Assembly (NCBI RefSeq): GCF_001431405.1
Contig: NZ_LDJL01000004.1
Coordinates: forward strand, 1 to 64,000
Source of the DNA: Pseudoxanthomonas dokdonensis
GTDB taxonomy: Bacteria > Pseudomonadota > Gammaproteobacteria > Xanthomonadales > Xanthomonadaceae
Direction: 5' to 3'
Length of the DNA: 64,000 nucleotides
Shown here: one piece after another, positions 16,925 to 25,920 of the stretch
How positions within the stretch are numbered: position 1 is the stretch's first letter
Layout of the letters: each line of letters begins with the position of its first letter
Translations under genes and position numbers: made by a program
Notes under the pieces: model-generated
Told to the model about the DNA's origin: nothing
What the model saw: only the letters and a program-made list of their open reading frames with translations
The model's database searches: none

Positions 16925-18163
16925 ATGAGCCAGCGTCGCGTTGTTGTCACCGGCATGGGCATGTTGTCGCCGCTGGGCAATGATCTGGCCAGCAGCTGGG
17001 ATGGCATCGTCAATGGCCGCTCCGGTCTTGGCCCGATCACCCATTTCGATGCTTCGGCCTATACCACCCGCATCGCGGGCGAGATTCGCGATTTCGATCC
17101 CACCACCTTCGTGTCGCCGAAAGACGCCAAGAAGATGGACTCGTTCATTCATTACGGCATCGCCGCCTCGCTGATGGCGATGGACGATTCCGGCCTGGAA
17201 GTCACCGAAGCCAACGCCGAGCGCGTTGGTGCGCTGATCGGTGCCGGCATCGGCGGCATCCTCGGTATCGAGGAGCAGTCGATCAAGCTGGCCGAAGGCG
17301 GCCCGCGCAAGGTGTCGCCGTTCTACATCCCCAGCACCATCATCAACATGCTGCCCGGCCAGCTGAGCATCATGAAAGGCCTGAAAGGCCCCAATTTCTC
17401 GGCGGTGTCGGCCTGCGCCACCTCCAACCATTCAATCGGCATGGCCATGCGCATGATCCAGTACGGCGATGCCGACGTGATGGTCGCCGGCGGTGCCGAA
17501 CGCGGCTCGTCGCCGAGCTCGGTGGCCGGCTTCTGCGCGATGAAGGCGATGTCGACCCGCAACGACGATCCGCAGCGCGCCTCGCGTCCGTGGGACAAGG
17601 ACCGCGACGGTTTCGTGCTCGGCGATGGCGCCGGCATCCTGGTGCTCGAGGAATACGAACACGCCAAGGCCCGTGGCGCACGCATCTACTGCGAGCTGGC
17701 CGGCTTCGGTGCCAGCTCCGACGCGTACCACATGACCGCACCCAGCGAGAACGGTGAAGGCCCGGCCCGCTGCATGGCCTCGGCGATGAAAGACGCCGGC
17801 GTCAACCCGCAACAGATCCAGTACCTCAACGCGCACGGCACCTCGACCCCGCTCGGCGACCTGGCCGAAACCCTGGCGATGAAGCGGGTGCTGGGCGATC
17901 ACGCCTATAAGACCATGGTCAGCTCGACCAAGTCGATGACCGGCCATCTGCTGGGTGCCGCCGGTGGCGTGGAGGCGATCTTCTCGGTGCTGGCGCTGCA
18001 CCACGGCATCATCCCGCCGACCATCAACCTGGATGAACCGGGTGAAGGCTGCGATCTGGATTACGTGCCCAACGTCGCCCGCGAAGCCAAGGTCGACGTG
18101 GTGATGTCGAACGGCTTCGGCTTCGGCGGAACCAACGGCACGCTGGTGTTCAAGCGCATCTGA
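16925..18163 (+). CDS. fabF: Beta-ketoacyl-ACP synthase II
   Basis: Condensing enzyme of fatty acid elongation. 412 residues; catalytic C164 (SACATSNHS), H304 (NAHGTSTPL) and H341 ([11 protein letters not shown]) are present. The ATG at 16925 has GAGGAA 6 nt upstream; a TTG two codons earlier is less likely. It sits between acpP and pabB, as in other Xanthomonadaceae. Confidence 0.96.
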   Translation: MSQRRVVVTGMGMLSPLGNDLASSWDGIVNGRSGLGPITHFDASAYTTRIAGEIRDFDPTTFVSPKDAKKMDSFIHYGIAASLMAMDDSGLEVTEANAERVGALIGAGIGGILGIEEQSIKLAEGGPRKVSPFYIPSTIINMLPGQLSIMKGLKGPNFSAVSACATSNHSIGMAMRMIQYGDADVMVAGGAERGSSPSSVAGFCAMKAMSTRNDDPQRASRPWDKDRDGFVLGDGAGILVLEEYEHAKARGARIYCELAGFGASSDAYHMTAPSENGEGPARCMASAMKDAGVNPQQIQYLNAHGTSTPLGDLAETLAMKRVLGDHAYKTMVSSTKSMTGHLLGAAGGVEAIFSVLALHHGIIPPTINLDEPGEGCDLDYVPNVAREAKVDVVMSNGFGFGGTNGTLVFKRI

Positions 18164-18171
18164 TCGCGACG

Positions 18172-18199
18172 TGGTGCATGGTCATCGGACCATGCACCA
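18172..18199. other. Strong hairpin behind fabF
   Basis: A perfect 12-bp inverted repeat (TGGTGCATGGTC / GACCATGCACCA) with loop ATCG begins 8 nt after the fabF stop. There is no T tract, so it is terminator-like only in shape. It divides the 178-bp gap between fabF and pabB; the rest of that gap shows nothing further. Confidence 0.65.
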
Positions 18200-18341
18200 G
18201 CCACGCGCGACCGCCGCGCTGCCTTGCCAGTGGACGTTGGCGACAGCCTGTGGATGGATCTGTTCCCCGGCTACCAGCCCTGTTGTCTGCTGGCGCTCCT
18301 CGCAAAGTCATTGATCCCCGGCCCGTGCCGGGCTGGCGAAC

Positions 18342-19709
18342 ATGATCGAAACCCGCGCACTGCACGATTCAACCGATCTGCTGGCATTGCATCGGCTGGC
18401 CCCGACACGTTATCCGGTGTTGCTGGAATCAGCCGCCTCCGGTACCGCCCAGGGCCGCTGGGACATGCTGCTGCTGGCCGACGGCGACGGCCTGCAGTTG
18501 TCCACCGATGGGATCACCCGTTCGCTCGACGGCATTGCCGAGACAGGCGATTTCCTGTCATTGCTGGATGCACGCTGGCAGTCGCTGCGGTTGCCGAAGG
18601 AAGAGCCGCGCTGGCCGTTCCGCGGCGGCTGGGCGCTGTTGCTCAATTACGAACTGGCCGCCCAGGTCGAACCGATCCTGAGCCTGCCCGGCGCCGATGA
18701 CGGCAGTCCGGTGGCGCTGGCGTTGCGCTGCCCGGCGGCGATCCTGCGTGACCATGCCAGCGGCACCTGCATCGCGCTGGCCGAAGCCGGGCAGGGCCAT
18801 TGGCTGGATGCCATCCAGGCCGACGCATTGGCCGCCGCCGATCTGCCGCCGCTGCCGTCATGGCAACCGCCGGCAACCCTGGAAGAAGATCCGCCGCGGC
18901 AGTTCATCGACGGCATCGGCCGGATTCTCGAATACCTGCGTGCCGGTGACATCTTCCAGGTCAATCTGTCGCGCGGCTGGCGCGCTGGTTTCCCGCAGGG
19001 ACTTGAGCCGGCGCTGCTGTACCAGCGCCTGCGCAGCGCCAATCCTGCGCCGTTTGCCGGCCTGTTCGCGCAATCGCCGTGGGCGGTGGTGAGTTCTTCG
19101 CCCGAGCGCCTGGTCTCGGTGCGCGGCGAGGTGGTCGAGACCCGGCCCATCGCCGGCACCCGTCCACGCTTCGAGGGCGACGATGACGGCGAACGCATCC
19201 GCGAACTGGTCGGCCACCCCAAGGAACGCGCCGAACACGTGATGCTGATCGACCTGGAGCGCAACGACCTCGGCCGGGTCTGCGAAGCCGGCAGCGTGCA
19301 GGTCGACGAGCTGATGACGGTGGAAAGCTATGCCCACGTCCACCACATCGTCAGCAACGTGCGTGGCCGCTTGCGCGACGATGCGACGCCGGGCGAGGTG
19401 ATCCGCGCCACGTTCCCGGGCGGCACCATCACCGGCTGTCCCAAGGTCCGCTGCATGCAGATCATCGCCGAGCTGGAGCAGGTGCCACGCGGTGCCTATA
19501 CCGGCGCCTTTGGCTGGCTAAACCGTGATGGCGACATGGATCTGAACATCCTGATCCGCACGCTGCAGATGCGCCGTGCCGATGACGGTGGCAGCGCGCT
19601 GTGGTTCCGTACCGGGGCTGGCATCGTCGCCGATTCGGATGCCGACAGGGAGCTGGATGAAACCCGGGCCAAGGCCCGCGGCATGCTGCGCGCACTGGGT
19701 GCCGAATGA
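18342..19709 (+). CDS. pabB: Aminodeoxychorismate synthase component I (PIAGT type)
   Basis: Chorismate-utilising enzyme, by context PabB, which makes 4-amino-4-deoxychorismate for folate. In the 455-residue protein the active-site motif reads PIAGT (269-273), where E. coli PabB has PIKGT with a lysine that binds the intermediate covalently. PIAGT is usual in anthranilate synthase, but PabB of Stenotrophomonas maltophilia is known to carry it, representing a non-covalent PabB subclass. The position after fabF and before mltG is that of pabB. No glutamine amidotransferase (pabA) is adjacent. An anthranilate synthase function cannot be fully excluded. Confidence 0.85.
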   Translation: MIETRALHDSTDLLALHRLAPTRYPVLLESAASGTAQGRWDMLLLADGDGLQLSTDGITRSLDGIAETGDFLSLLDARWQSLRLPKEEPRWPFRGGWALLLNYELAAQVEPILSLPGADDGSPVALALRCPAAILRDHASGTCIALAEAGQGHWLDAIQADALAAADLPPLPSWQPPATLEEDPPRQFIDGIGRILEYLRAGDIFQVNLSRGWRAGFPQGLEPALLYQRLRSANPAPFAGLFAQSPWAVVSSSPERLVSVRGEVVETRPIAGTRPRFEGDDDGERIRELVGHPKERAEHVMLIDLERNDLGRVCEAGSVQVDELMTVESYAHVHHIVSNVRGRLRDDATPGEVIRATFPGGTITGCPKVRCMQIIAELEQVPRGAYTGAFGWLNRDGDMDLNILIRTLQMRRADDGGSALWFRTGAGIVADSDADRELDETRAKARGMLRALGAE

Positions 19710-19778
19710 AGCGGCCGTGGCCGCTGGCGGCGTGCTCAAGGTATCCTGCACGACTGTTCCTCTCATCCAGGGTTTTCC

Positions 19779-20939
19779 GTGGCGTCAGGCTGTAAACGTG
19801 GTTGTCGCGCGCTGCTCATGGCAGCGCTGCTGGTACTGCTGGTGGTCGCGATCGTGGCGGCCTGGGGCTGGCACCGCTACGCGGCCTTCAGCCGCGGCCC
19901 GCTGGCCACGGTGGCGCCGCACAGCCGGGTCACGGTCGCCCCGGGCGACTCGTTCCGCGGCATGCTCGCGCGCATGCGCGGCCAGGGCGTCAGCCAGGGC
20001 TCGGATCTGGAATGGCTGTTGCTGGGCCGGCAACTGGATGCGGCCGGCAAGCTCAAGGTCGGCGAGTACGCACTGGAACCAGACGACAGCCCGCGTGAGC
20101 TGCTGTTGCGGATGCGCAATGGCAAGACCATCCAGTACCGCTTCACCATCGTCGAAGGCTGGAACATCCGTCAGCTGCGCGCCGCCATCAACCGCGCCAG
20201 CCCGCTCAAGCACCTGAGCGCGGAGATGGACGATGCTGCCCTGATGACGGCGCTGGGCCATGCCGGCGAGCATCCGGAAGGCCGGTTCCTGCCAGAGACT
20301 TACCTATACACCAGCAGCGACAGCGACCTGGATGTGCTCAAGCGCGCGCATGCGGCGATGCAGAAGGCCTTGGCAGCGGCGTGGAAAGCACGGCAGCCGG
20401 GCCTGCCCCTGGTCAACGCCGACGAAGCATTGGTGCTGGCCTCGATCATCGAGAAGGAAACCGGCCTGGCCAGTGAGCGGCCTGCCATCGCCGGCGTGTT
20501 CGTCCGGCGGCTCGAACAAGGCATGAAACTGCAGACCGACCCGACCGTCATCTACGGCATCGGCAGCGGCTACGACGGCAACATCCGCCGTCGCGATCTG
20601 GTCACCGACACGCCTTACAACACCTATACCCGCTTCGGCCTGCCACCGACGCCGATTGCGATGCCCGGCGTCGATGCGTTGCAGGCCGCGGTGCGGCCAC
20701 AGCCCGGCAAGGCGCTGTACTTCGTCGCCGTCGGCGATGGCAGTGGCCGGCACGTGTTCTCCGACAGCCTGTCCGCGCACAACACGGCGGTCAGCACCTA
20801 CCTGCGTACCCGCCGGCAGACCTTGCAGCAGGCAGGCGGGGCCGCCGCGCCGCAGCTCGACGCCGCCCCTGCCGAGGGGGCCCAGGACGCCGACGCCGAT
20901 AGCGACAAGCCGGCCGACGGCAGCGAGCCCGGCCGATGA
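19779..20939 (+). CDS. mltG: Endolytic transglycosylase MltG
   Basis: Inner-membrane lytic transglycosylase that cuts nascent glycan strands and helps end their synthesis. The 386 residues comprise one N-terminal membrane helix (about 11-30), a LysM-like region (RVTVAPGDSFRGML), and the catalytic domain with E225 in SIIEKETG plus DPTVIYG and the conserved NTYTRFGLPPTPI. The C-terminal 40 residues are an Ala/Asp-rich tail beyond the usual domain. Start codon GTG at 19779. The stop overlaps the tmk start (ATGA). Confidence 0.94.
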   Translation: MASGCKRGCRALLMAALLVLLVVAIVAAWGWHRYAAFSRGPLATVAPHSRVTVAPGDSFRGMLARMRGQGVSQGSDLEWLLLGRQLDAAGKLKVGEYALEPDDSPRELLLRMRNGKTIQYRFTIVEGWNIRQLRAAINRASPLKHLSAEMDDAALMTALGHAGEHPEGRFLPETYLYTSSDSDLDVLKRAHAAMQKALAAAWKARQPGLPLVNADEALVLASIIEKETGLASERPAIAGVFVRRLEQGMKLQTDPTVIYGIGSGYDGNIRRRDLVTDTPYNTYTRFGLPPTPIAMPGVDALQAAVRPQPGKALYFVAVGDGSGRHVFSDSLSAHNTAVSTYLRTRRQTLQQAGGAAAPQLDAAPAEGAQDADADSDKPADGSEPGR

Positions 20940-21583
20940 GTGCGGCCCTGTTGACCCATCCACGTCTGGTGACCCTGGAAGGTGGCGAGGGCGCCGGCAA
21001 GACCAGTGCGATCACCGCCATCCGCGAACAGCTGCAGGCACGTGGGCACGAAGTGGTGCTGACCCGCGAACCCGGTGGTACACCGCTGGCCGAGCGCATC
21101 CGCGAACTGCTGCTGCATCCACAGGAAGAAACCCTGCAGCCGGAAACCGAATTACTGCTGATGTTCGCCGCACGCGCCCAGCACGTGCAGCAGGTGGTCC
21201 GACCGGCACTGCAACGCGGCGCATTCGTGGTCAGCGATCGCTTCACCGATTCCAGCTATGCCTACCAGGGCAACGGCCGCGGACTGGACGTCGACTGGAT
21301 CCAGGATCTGGAACGCCGCGCAGTGGGCCTGCGCCCGGGGCTGACCCTGTTGCTGGATCTGGACGTGCGCGCCGGTCGTGCGCGTACCGTCGGCCGCGAC
21401 CTGTGGCCGGACCGGATCGAGCGCGAACAGGATGATTTCTTCGAACGCGTGCGCGAGGGTTTCCGCCAGCGGGCGGCCGCCGAGCCGCAGCGGTTCCGGC
21501 TGATCGATGCCGCGCAGACGCCGACCGAGGTCGCGGCTTCGGTCACGCGCGCGCTCGGCGACTGGCTGGATGGTCTGGCATGA
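20936..21583 (+). CDS. tmk: Thymidylate kinase
   Basis: Phosphorylates dTMP to dTDP. The 215-residue protein has P-loop GGEGAGKTS (16-24), the DR(F/Y) motif in VSDRFTDSSYAYQGNGR and a lid region beginning RAGRARTVGRD. It overlaps mltG and holB by ATGA at both ends, so the three are translationally coupled. Normal length. Confidence 0.96.
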   Translation: MSAALLTHPRLVTLEGGEGAGKTSAITAIREQLQARGHEVVLTREPGGTPLAERIRELLLHPQEETLQPETELLLMFAARAQHVQQVVRPALQRGAFVVSDRFTDSSYAYQGNGRGLDVDWIQDLERRAVGLRPGLTLLLDLDVRAGRARTVGRDLWPDRIEREQDDFFERVREGFRQRAAAEPQRFRLIDAAQTPTEVAASVTRALGDWLDGLA

Positions 21584-22548
21584 ACGAGTTCTCGCCCTGG
21601 CAGCAGCGCGCCTACGACCACGCGGTCGCGGCACTGGACAGCGGCCGCATGGGCCATGCGTTGCTGGTCTGCGGCCCGGCCGGGCTAGGCCAGCAGGAAG
21701 TGGTGGCGCGGCTGGCGCTGCACGTGCTGGCCAAGGGCGACCGGGGCGACCGCGCACGCGCGCAGCAGTTGATCGCCGCCGGTACTCACCCGGACCTGCA
21801 GCTGGTCTCGTTCATCCCGAACAAGGAAGGCACCCGCCTGCGCAGCGAGATCGTGATCGAGCAGATCCGCGGCTTGTCGCAGAAGCTTGCGTTGACGCCG
21901 CAATATGGCGAAGCCCAGGTCGCCATCGTCGATCCTGCCGATGCCATCAACAACGCTGCCAGCAACGCCCTGCTGAAAACGCTGGAAGAGCCGGCACCGG
22001 GGCGCTACCTGTGGCTGCTCAGCGCGCAGCCGGCACGGCTGTCGGCGACCATCCGCAGTCGTTGCCAGAAGCTGGAGTTCCGGCTGCCGCCGCACGCCGA
22101 AGCACTGGCCTGGCTGCAGGCGCAGGGCCATGCACCTGCGCTGGCCAGCGAAGCACTCGAGGCCGCGCGTGGCCATCCGGGGATCGCCCTGGACTGGCTG
22201 CAGAATGACGGCCTGGCCCTGCGTCGGCAGGTCGCCGAGGACTTGCAGAAGCTCGAGCGTGGCGAAATGGGCGCCAACGAAACCGCGCAGCGCTGGGCTG
22301 CCGACGAGCAACTTCACGCACGCTTGAGCCATGCCGCCGATATCGTACTGGCGTGGGCCGGCGAAACCGGCTTGACCAACCCGTCGCGATTGAACAAGCT
22401 CAGCGCATGGTTCGACGCGGCCAACCGCACCCGCGACCTGTTGCGGACCACCATCCGCGCGGATCTGGCGGTGGCGGATCTGCTGCTTGGCTGGGTCATG
22501 GCCGACCGGACCGCCAGCCGCGGCCGCGCACGCAAACAAGGGGAATGA
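21580..22548 (+). CDS. holB: DNA polymerase III subunit delta'
   Basis: Clamp-loader subunit, partner of DnaX (798). 322 residues with the AAA+ fold. The P-loop is degenerate (GPAGLGQQE in place of GxxGxGKT), as expected for delta', which does not hydrolyse ATP. The conserved NALLKTLEEP and LSATIRSRCQ (sensor) segments are clear. A typical delta' zinc-finger cysteine cluster is not seen. The start overlaps the tmk stop. Confidence 0.94.
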   Translation: MNEFSPWQQRAYDHAVAALDSGRMGHALLVCGPAGLGQQEVVARLALHVLAKGDRGDRARAQQLIAAGTHPDLQLVSFIPNKEGTRLRSEIVIEQIRGLSQKLALTPQYGEAQVAIVDPADAINNAASNALLKTLEEPAPGRYLWLLSAQPARLSATIRSRCQKLEFRLPPHAEALAWLQAQGHAPALASEALEAARGHPGIALDWLQNDGLALRRQVAEDLQKLERGEMGANETAQRWAADEQLHARLSHAADIVLAWAGETGLTNPSRLNKLSAWFDAANRTRDLLRTTIRADLAVADLLLGWVMADRTASRGRARKQGE

Positions 22549-22553
22549 TTGGA

Positions 22554-22907
22554 ATGAATGCAGCAGCAGGTCGTCAGGGCATCCTTTCGTTGGCGGTCAA
22601 GGACAAGGCCGCGTTGTACAACGCCTACATGCCGTACATGAAACAGGGCGGCATCTTCGTGCCCACGCCGAAGCGCTATTTCCTGGGCGACGAGGTGTTC
22701 CTGCTGTTGACTTTGCCTGACTCCAGCGAACGCCTGCCGGTGGCTGGCAAGGTCGTATGGGTGACGCCAATCGGCGCGCAGGGCAATCGCACCGCCGGCA
22801 TCGGCGTGCAGTTTGCCGAAGGTGCCGAAGGCGAAGCGGTCAAGAACCGCATCGAAACCCAACTGGCGGGCACCCTCGGCGCGGACAAGCCGACGCACAC
22901 CATGTAA
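22554..22907 (+). CDS. pilZ: Type IV pilus PilZ-domain protein
   Basis: 117-residue single PilZ domain, the size and position (after holB) of the Xanthomonas and Pseudomonas PilZ proteins required for type IV pilus biogenesis. The RxxxR and D/NxSxxG motifs that bind cyclic di-GMP are absent, as in the Xanthomonas PilZ known to interact with FimX and PilB instead. Start ATG 22554 lies 5 nt after the holB stop. A bidirectional terminator follows. Confidence 0.93.
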   Translation: MNAAAGRQGILSLAVKDKAALYNAYMPYMKQGGIFVPTPKRYFLGDEVFLLLTLPDSSERLPVAGKVVWVTPIGAQGNRTAGIGVQFAEGAEGEAVKNRIETQLAGTLGADKPTHTM

Positions 22908-22954
22908 CCCGGGATGCTGCAATCCGCCGCGCTGCGGCGGGCGCTGATCCAGCG

Positions 22955-22986
22955 AAAAAAAAAGCAGGCCTCAGCCTGCTTTTTTC
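22955..22986. terminator. Bidirectional rho-independent terminator
   Basis: An 8-bp stem (AAGCAGGC / GCCTGCTT, loop CTCA) with a nine-base A tract on the left and a T tract on the right. It lies between the convergent pilZ (plus) and fadJ-like (minus) genes and can serve both. Confidence 0.92.
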
Positions 22987-23008
22987 TTGCCCGCTATGGC
23001 GCGGCGGC

Positions 23009-25060
23009 TCAGCGCAGCGCCGGCGAGTCCCAGCCTGGACGCGGAGCGAAGCGATCACCATGGCGCGCCTGCAGCGCCTTCAGTTTTTCCAGCAGGGCGT
23101 CCGGGCCCGCGCTCCTGACGTACTGGATCGGACCGCCGCGGAACGGCGCGAAGCCGGTACCGAAGATCACACCGGCATCCAGCAGATCCGCGTCGGCGAC
23201 CACGCCATCATGGAGACAGGCGACCGCTTCGTTGAGCAGCGGCAGGATCAGGCGATCCTCCAGATCGCTGGGCGCCTGGTAGCCCTCGGCCACTTCCGGC
23301 TTGACCGGCTTGCCGGCTTCCCACTTGTACAGGCCCTGGCCATCCTTCTTGCCGCGCTTGCCTTGTTCGACGTTGCCCAGCGCCGCCGGCAGGGTCAGGC
23401 CGAGGAACGGTGACAGCTCCTTGCCGACGCCGGCGGCGACATCCAGTCCGACCGTGTCGATCAGTTCAATCGGCCCCATCGGCATGCCGAAGCGGACCGC
23501 CGCCTTGTCGATGACCGCGCCGGGAATCCCTTCGGCATACGCGTGCGCCGCTTCCAGCATGTACGGGAACAACACCCGGTTGACCAGGAACCCCGGCGTG
23601 CCGGCGACCGGCACCGGCAACTTGTCCAGCGCCTTGCAGAATGCCGCCAGGCGCTTCTGGGTGGTCCCGGCCATCTGATCGTGGTGGACGATCTCCACCA
23701 GCGGCATCAGGGCGACCGGATTGAAGTAGTGCAGGCCGGCAAACTGCGCCGGGCGCTGGATATGTTCGCGCAGTTCCACCAGAGGTATCGACGAGGTATT
23801 GCTGGTCAGCAATGCATCGGCCTTCAGTTGCGGCTCGACGCTCTGGTAGAGCTCGCGCTTGGCTTCCGGGTTCTCGATGATCGCCTCGATCACCAGATCC
23901 GCGCTGGCGATGCCGGCCCCGGCCAGATCGCTTTTCAGGCGTGCGGCAACCGCGGGCCGCTTGCTGTCGTCCTTGACCCGCTTGGCAAACAGCTCCTCGG
24001 CCCGGCTGATGGCGCCATCGATGAAACGTTGCTCGCGGTCCTGCAGGGTGACGTTGAAGCCCTTGTAGGCCGACCAGGCGGCAATGTCGCCGCCCATCAC
24101 CCCGGCACCGACCACGTGCACATGCTCGATGCCGTGATCCTTGCCGGCCAGGCCCTTGAGCCGTTCGGTCAGGAAGAACACCCGGATGAGATTGCGCGCG
24201 GTCGGCGTACCGGCCAGCTTGACCACGGCCTTGCGCTCGGCGTCCAGCCGCGCCTGGATGCTGCTGCCGCCGGTGCGCTGCCAGACATTGATCAGCGCGT
24301 AAGGCGCCGGATAGTGTTCCTTGCGCGCCTTGCGCGCGACCTGCTTGGTCATCTGCGGCGCCAGCAGCTGGCGCGCAGGCCAGGTGTTGGTGACCCAGCC
24401 CAGCAGGCGCTGCTTGAACGGGCGCTGGGTGCCTTTCAGCGCCAGCGAGGCGGCCGAATCGATCAGCACCGCCTTGTCCACCACCTTGTCGACCAGGCCG
24501 ATGCCACGCGCGGCACTCGCCGACAGCGTGCGGCCGGTCAGCATCATGTCCATCGCCGCCGGTGCGCCGACCAGCGACGGCAGGCGCGCGCTGCCGCCCC
24601 AGCCGGGGAAGATGCCGAGCTTGGTTTCCGGCAAGCCGATACGGGTCGAGGGATCATTGCTGGCGACCCGATAGCGGCAGGCCAGCGATATCTCGGTACC
24701 ACCGCCCATGCAGAAGCCATGGATCGCCGACACCGTCGGGCAGGGCAGCTCGGCCAGTTTCTGGAACACTGCCTGGCCGCGGCGGATGGCATCGTTGACC
24801 GTGCCCTTGCGGTCGAACTCCTGGAATTCCTTGAGGTCGGCGCCGGCGATGAAGCCAGAGGCCTTGGCCGAACGGATCACCACGCCCTTGGGCGGATCGA
24901 TGGCCAGCCGTTCCAGCAGGTCGTCCAGCTCGATCAGCACATCCTGCGAGAACGCATTGACCGATGCGTCCTGGCGATCGAACGCCAGCACCACCACGCC
25001 GTCGTCGCGCAGCTCGGTTTGCCAATGGCTGAATCGCAGCCCATCAAAGTTTGCGGTCAT
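23009..25060 (-). CDS. fadJ: Multifunctional enoyl-CoA hydratase / 3-hydroxyacyl-CoA dehydrogenase (FadJ/FadB-like)
   Basis: Alpha subunit of the fatty acid beta-oxidation complex. The 683 residues begin with a crotonase domain (1 to about 270) with oxyanion segment GFIAGADLKEF and the two catalytic glutamates in GGGTEISLAC and GLPETKLGIFPG. The NAD-binding 3-hydroxyacyl-CoA dehydrogenase follows (GAGVMGGDIAAW; catalytic histidine in GLHYFNPV), then the dehydrogenase C-terminal domains. Length and the lack of an isomerase insertion favour FadJ over FadB. No thiolase gene is adjacent. The 5' side is divergent from rpoE. Confidence 0.92.
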   Translation of the reverse strand: MTANFDGLRFSHWQTELRDDGVVVLAFDRQDASVNAFSQDVLIELDDLLERLAIDPPKGVVIRSAKASGFIAGADLKEFQEFDRKGTVNDAIRRGQAVFQKLAELPCPTVSAIHGFCMGGGTEISLACRYRVASNDPSTRIGLPETKLGIFPGWGGSARLPSLVGAPAAMDMMLTGRTLSASAARGIGLVDKVVDKAVLIDSAASLALKGTQRPFKQRLLGWVTNTWPARQLLAPQMTKQVARKARKEHYPAPYALINVWQRTGGSSIQARLDAERKAVVKLAGTPTARNLIRVFFLTERLKGLAGKDHGIEHVHVVGAGVMGGDIAAWSAYKGFNVTLQDREQRFIDGAISRAEELFAKRVKDDSKRPAVAARLKSDLAGAGIASADLVIEAIIENPEAKRELYQSVEPQLKADALLTSNTSSIPLVELREHIQRPAQFAGLHYFNPVALMPLVEIVHHDQMAGTTQKRLAAFCKALDKLPVPVAGTPGFLVNRVLFPYMLEAAHAYAEGIPGAVIDKAAVRFGMPMGPIELIDTVGLDVAAGVGKELSPFLGLTLPAALGNVEQGKRGKKDGQGLYKWEAGKPVKPEVAEGYQAPSDLEDRLILPLLNEAVACLHDGVVADADLLDAGVIFGTGFAPFRGGPIQYVRSAGPDALLEKLKALQARHGDRFAPRPGWDSPALR

Positions 25061-25218
25061 CAGAAGACCATCCGTTCACGTATGGATAAGGTCGCTATCA
25101 TCCCGATCTTGTTTAACCGGCGTCAAATCCTCATATCCCTGTCAGGATGAGCAGCTGGGCGGATGGTCTCGCCTTGCAGGTTAAATTCTCGATATTTCGG
25201 CTGGCGGCCCAGGCCGCT

Positions 25219-25246
25219 GAACTTTTTTCCGCTTAGGCGGTCACAG
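25219..25246 (+). promoter_or_regulatory. Predicted sigma-E-type promoter of rpoE
   Basis: GAACTT at 25219-25224, a 16-bp spacer, then TCACA at 25241, close to the sigma-E consensus GAACTT-N16-TCTGA. It lies about 40 bp before the rpoE start codon and fits autoregulation, common for rpoE genes. No experiment is available from sequence alone. Confidence 0.6.
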
Positions 25247-25284
25247 TGCCCGGTCATGACGGGCGGACAGGAGTGCGGCCCGGC

Positions 25285-25920
25285 ATGGCCGATGCAGAGA
25301 CCATACAGGAGTCAACCAACCCGGAACTGGATCTGGATCTGGTCAAGCGCGTGCAGCGTGGCGAGAGCGCGGCATTCGATCTGCTGGTGCGCAAATACCA
25401 GCATCGTGTCGTCGCCCTGATCGGCCGCTACATCCATGACTGGAGCGAATGCCAGGATGTGGCCCAGGAAGCATTCCTGCGCGCTTACCGCGCGTTGGGG
25501 AACTTCCGCGGCGATGCCCAGTTCTATACATGGCTTCACCGTATCGCCGTGAACACCGCCAAGAACCATCTTGTCGCGCAGAACCGCCGTCCGCCGCTGG
25601 CTGACGTCGATGCCGCGGACGCGGAGCAGTACGACAGCGGCGTGCGCCTGCGCGATACCGATACACCGGAACGCGAAATGATGCGACAGGAGCTGGAACA
25701 AACAGTGATGAAAGCTGTCCAAGCGTTGCCGGAGGAATTGCGGACCGCCATTACCCTGCGTGAAGTGGATGGTCTGAGTTACGACGAAATCGCGCAGAAG
25801 ATGGATTGTCCGATCGGTACCGTGCGTTCGCGCATATTCCGTGCCCGCGAAGCGATCGACAGCCAGTTGCAACCCTTGCTTGATACCCCTAGTGCCACCC
25901 GGGAGCGAACCCGCCCATGA
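25285..25920 (+). CDS. rpoE: RNA polymerase sigma factor RpoE (AlgU family)
   Basis: Extracytoplasmic function sigma factor for envelope stress. The 211-residue protein has region 2 (VRKYQHRVVALIGRYI ... DVAQEAFLRAYRAL) and region 4 (LSYDEIAQKMDCPIGTVRSRIF), the latter a helix-turn-helix for the -35 box. The ATG at 25285 has CAGGAG upstream and matches homologues; an in-frame start at 25246 is less likely because the predicted promoter ends there. The stop overlaps the rseA start (ATGA). The rpoE-rseA-mucD order is that characterised in Xanthomonas campestris. Confidence 0.95.
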   Translation: MADAETIQESTNPELDLDLVKRVQRGESAAFDLLVRKYQHRVVALIGRYIHDWSECQDVAQEAFLRAYRALGNFRGDAQFYTWLHRIAVNTAKNHLVAQNRRPPLADVDAADAEQYDSGVRLRDTDTPEREMMRQELEQTVMKAVQALPEELRTAITLREVDGLSYDEIAQKMDCPIGTVRSRIFRAREAIDSQLQPLLDTPSATRERTRP

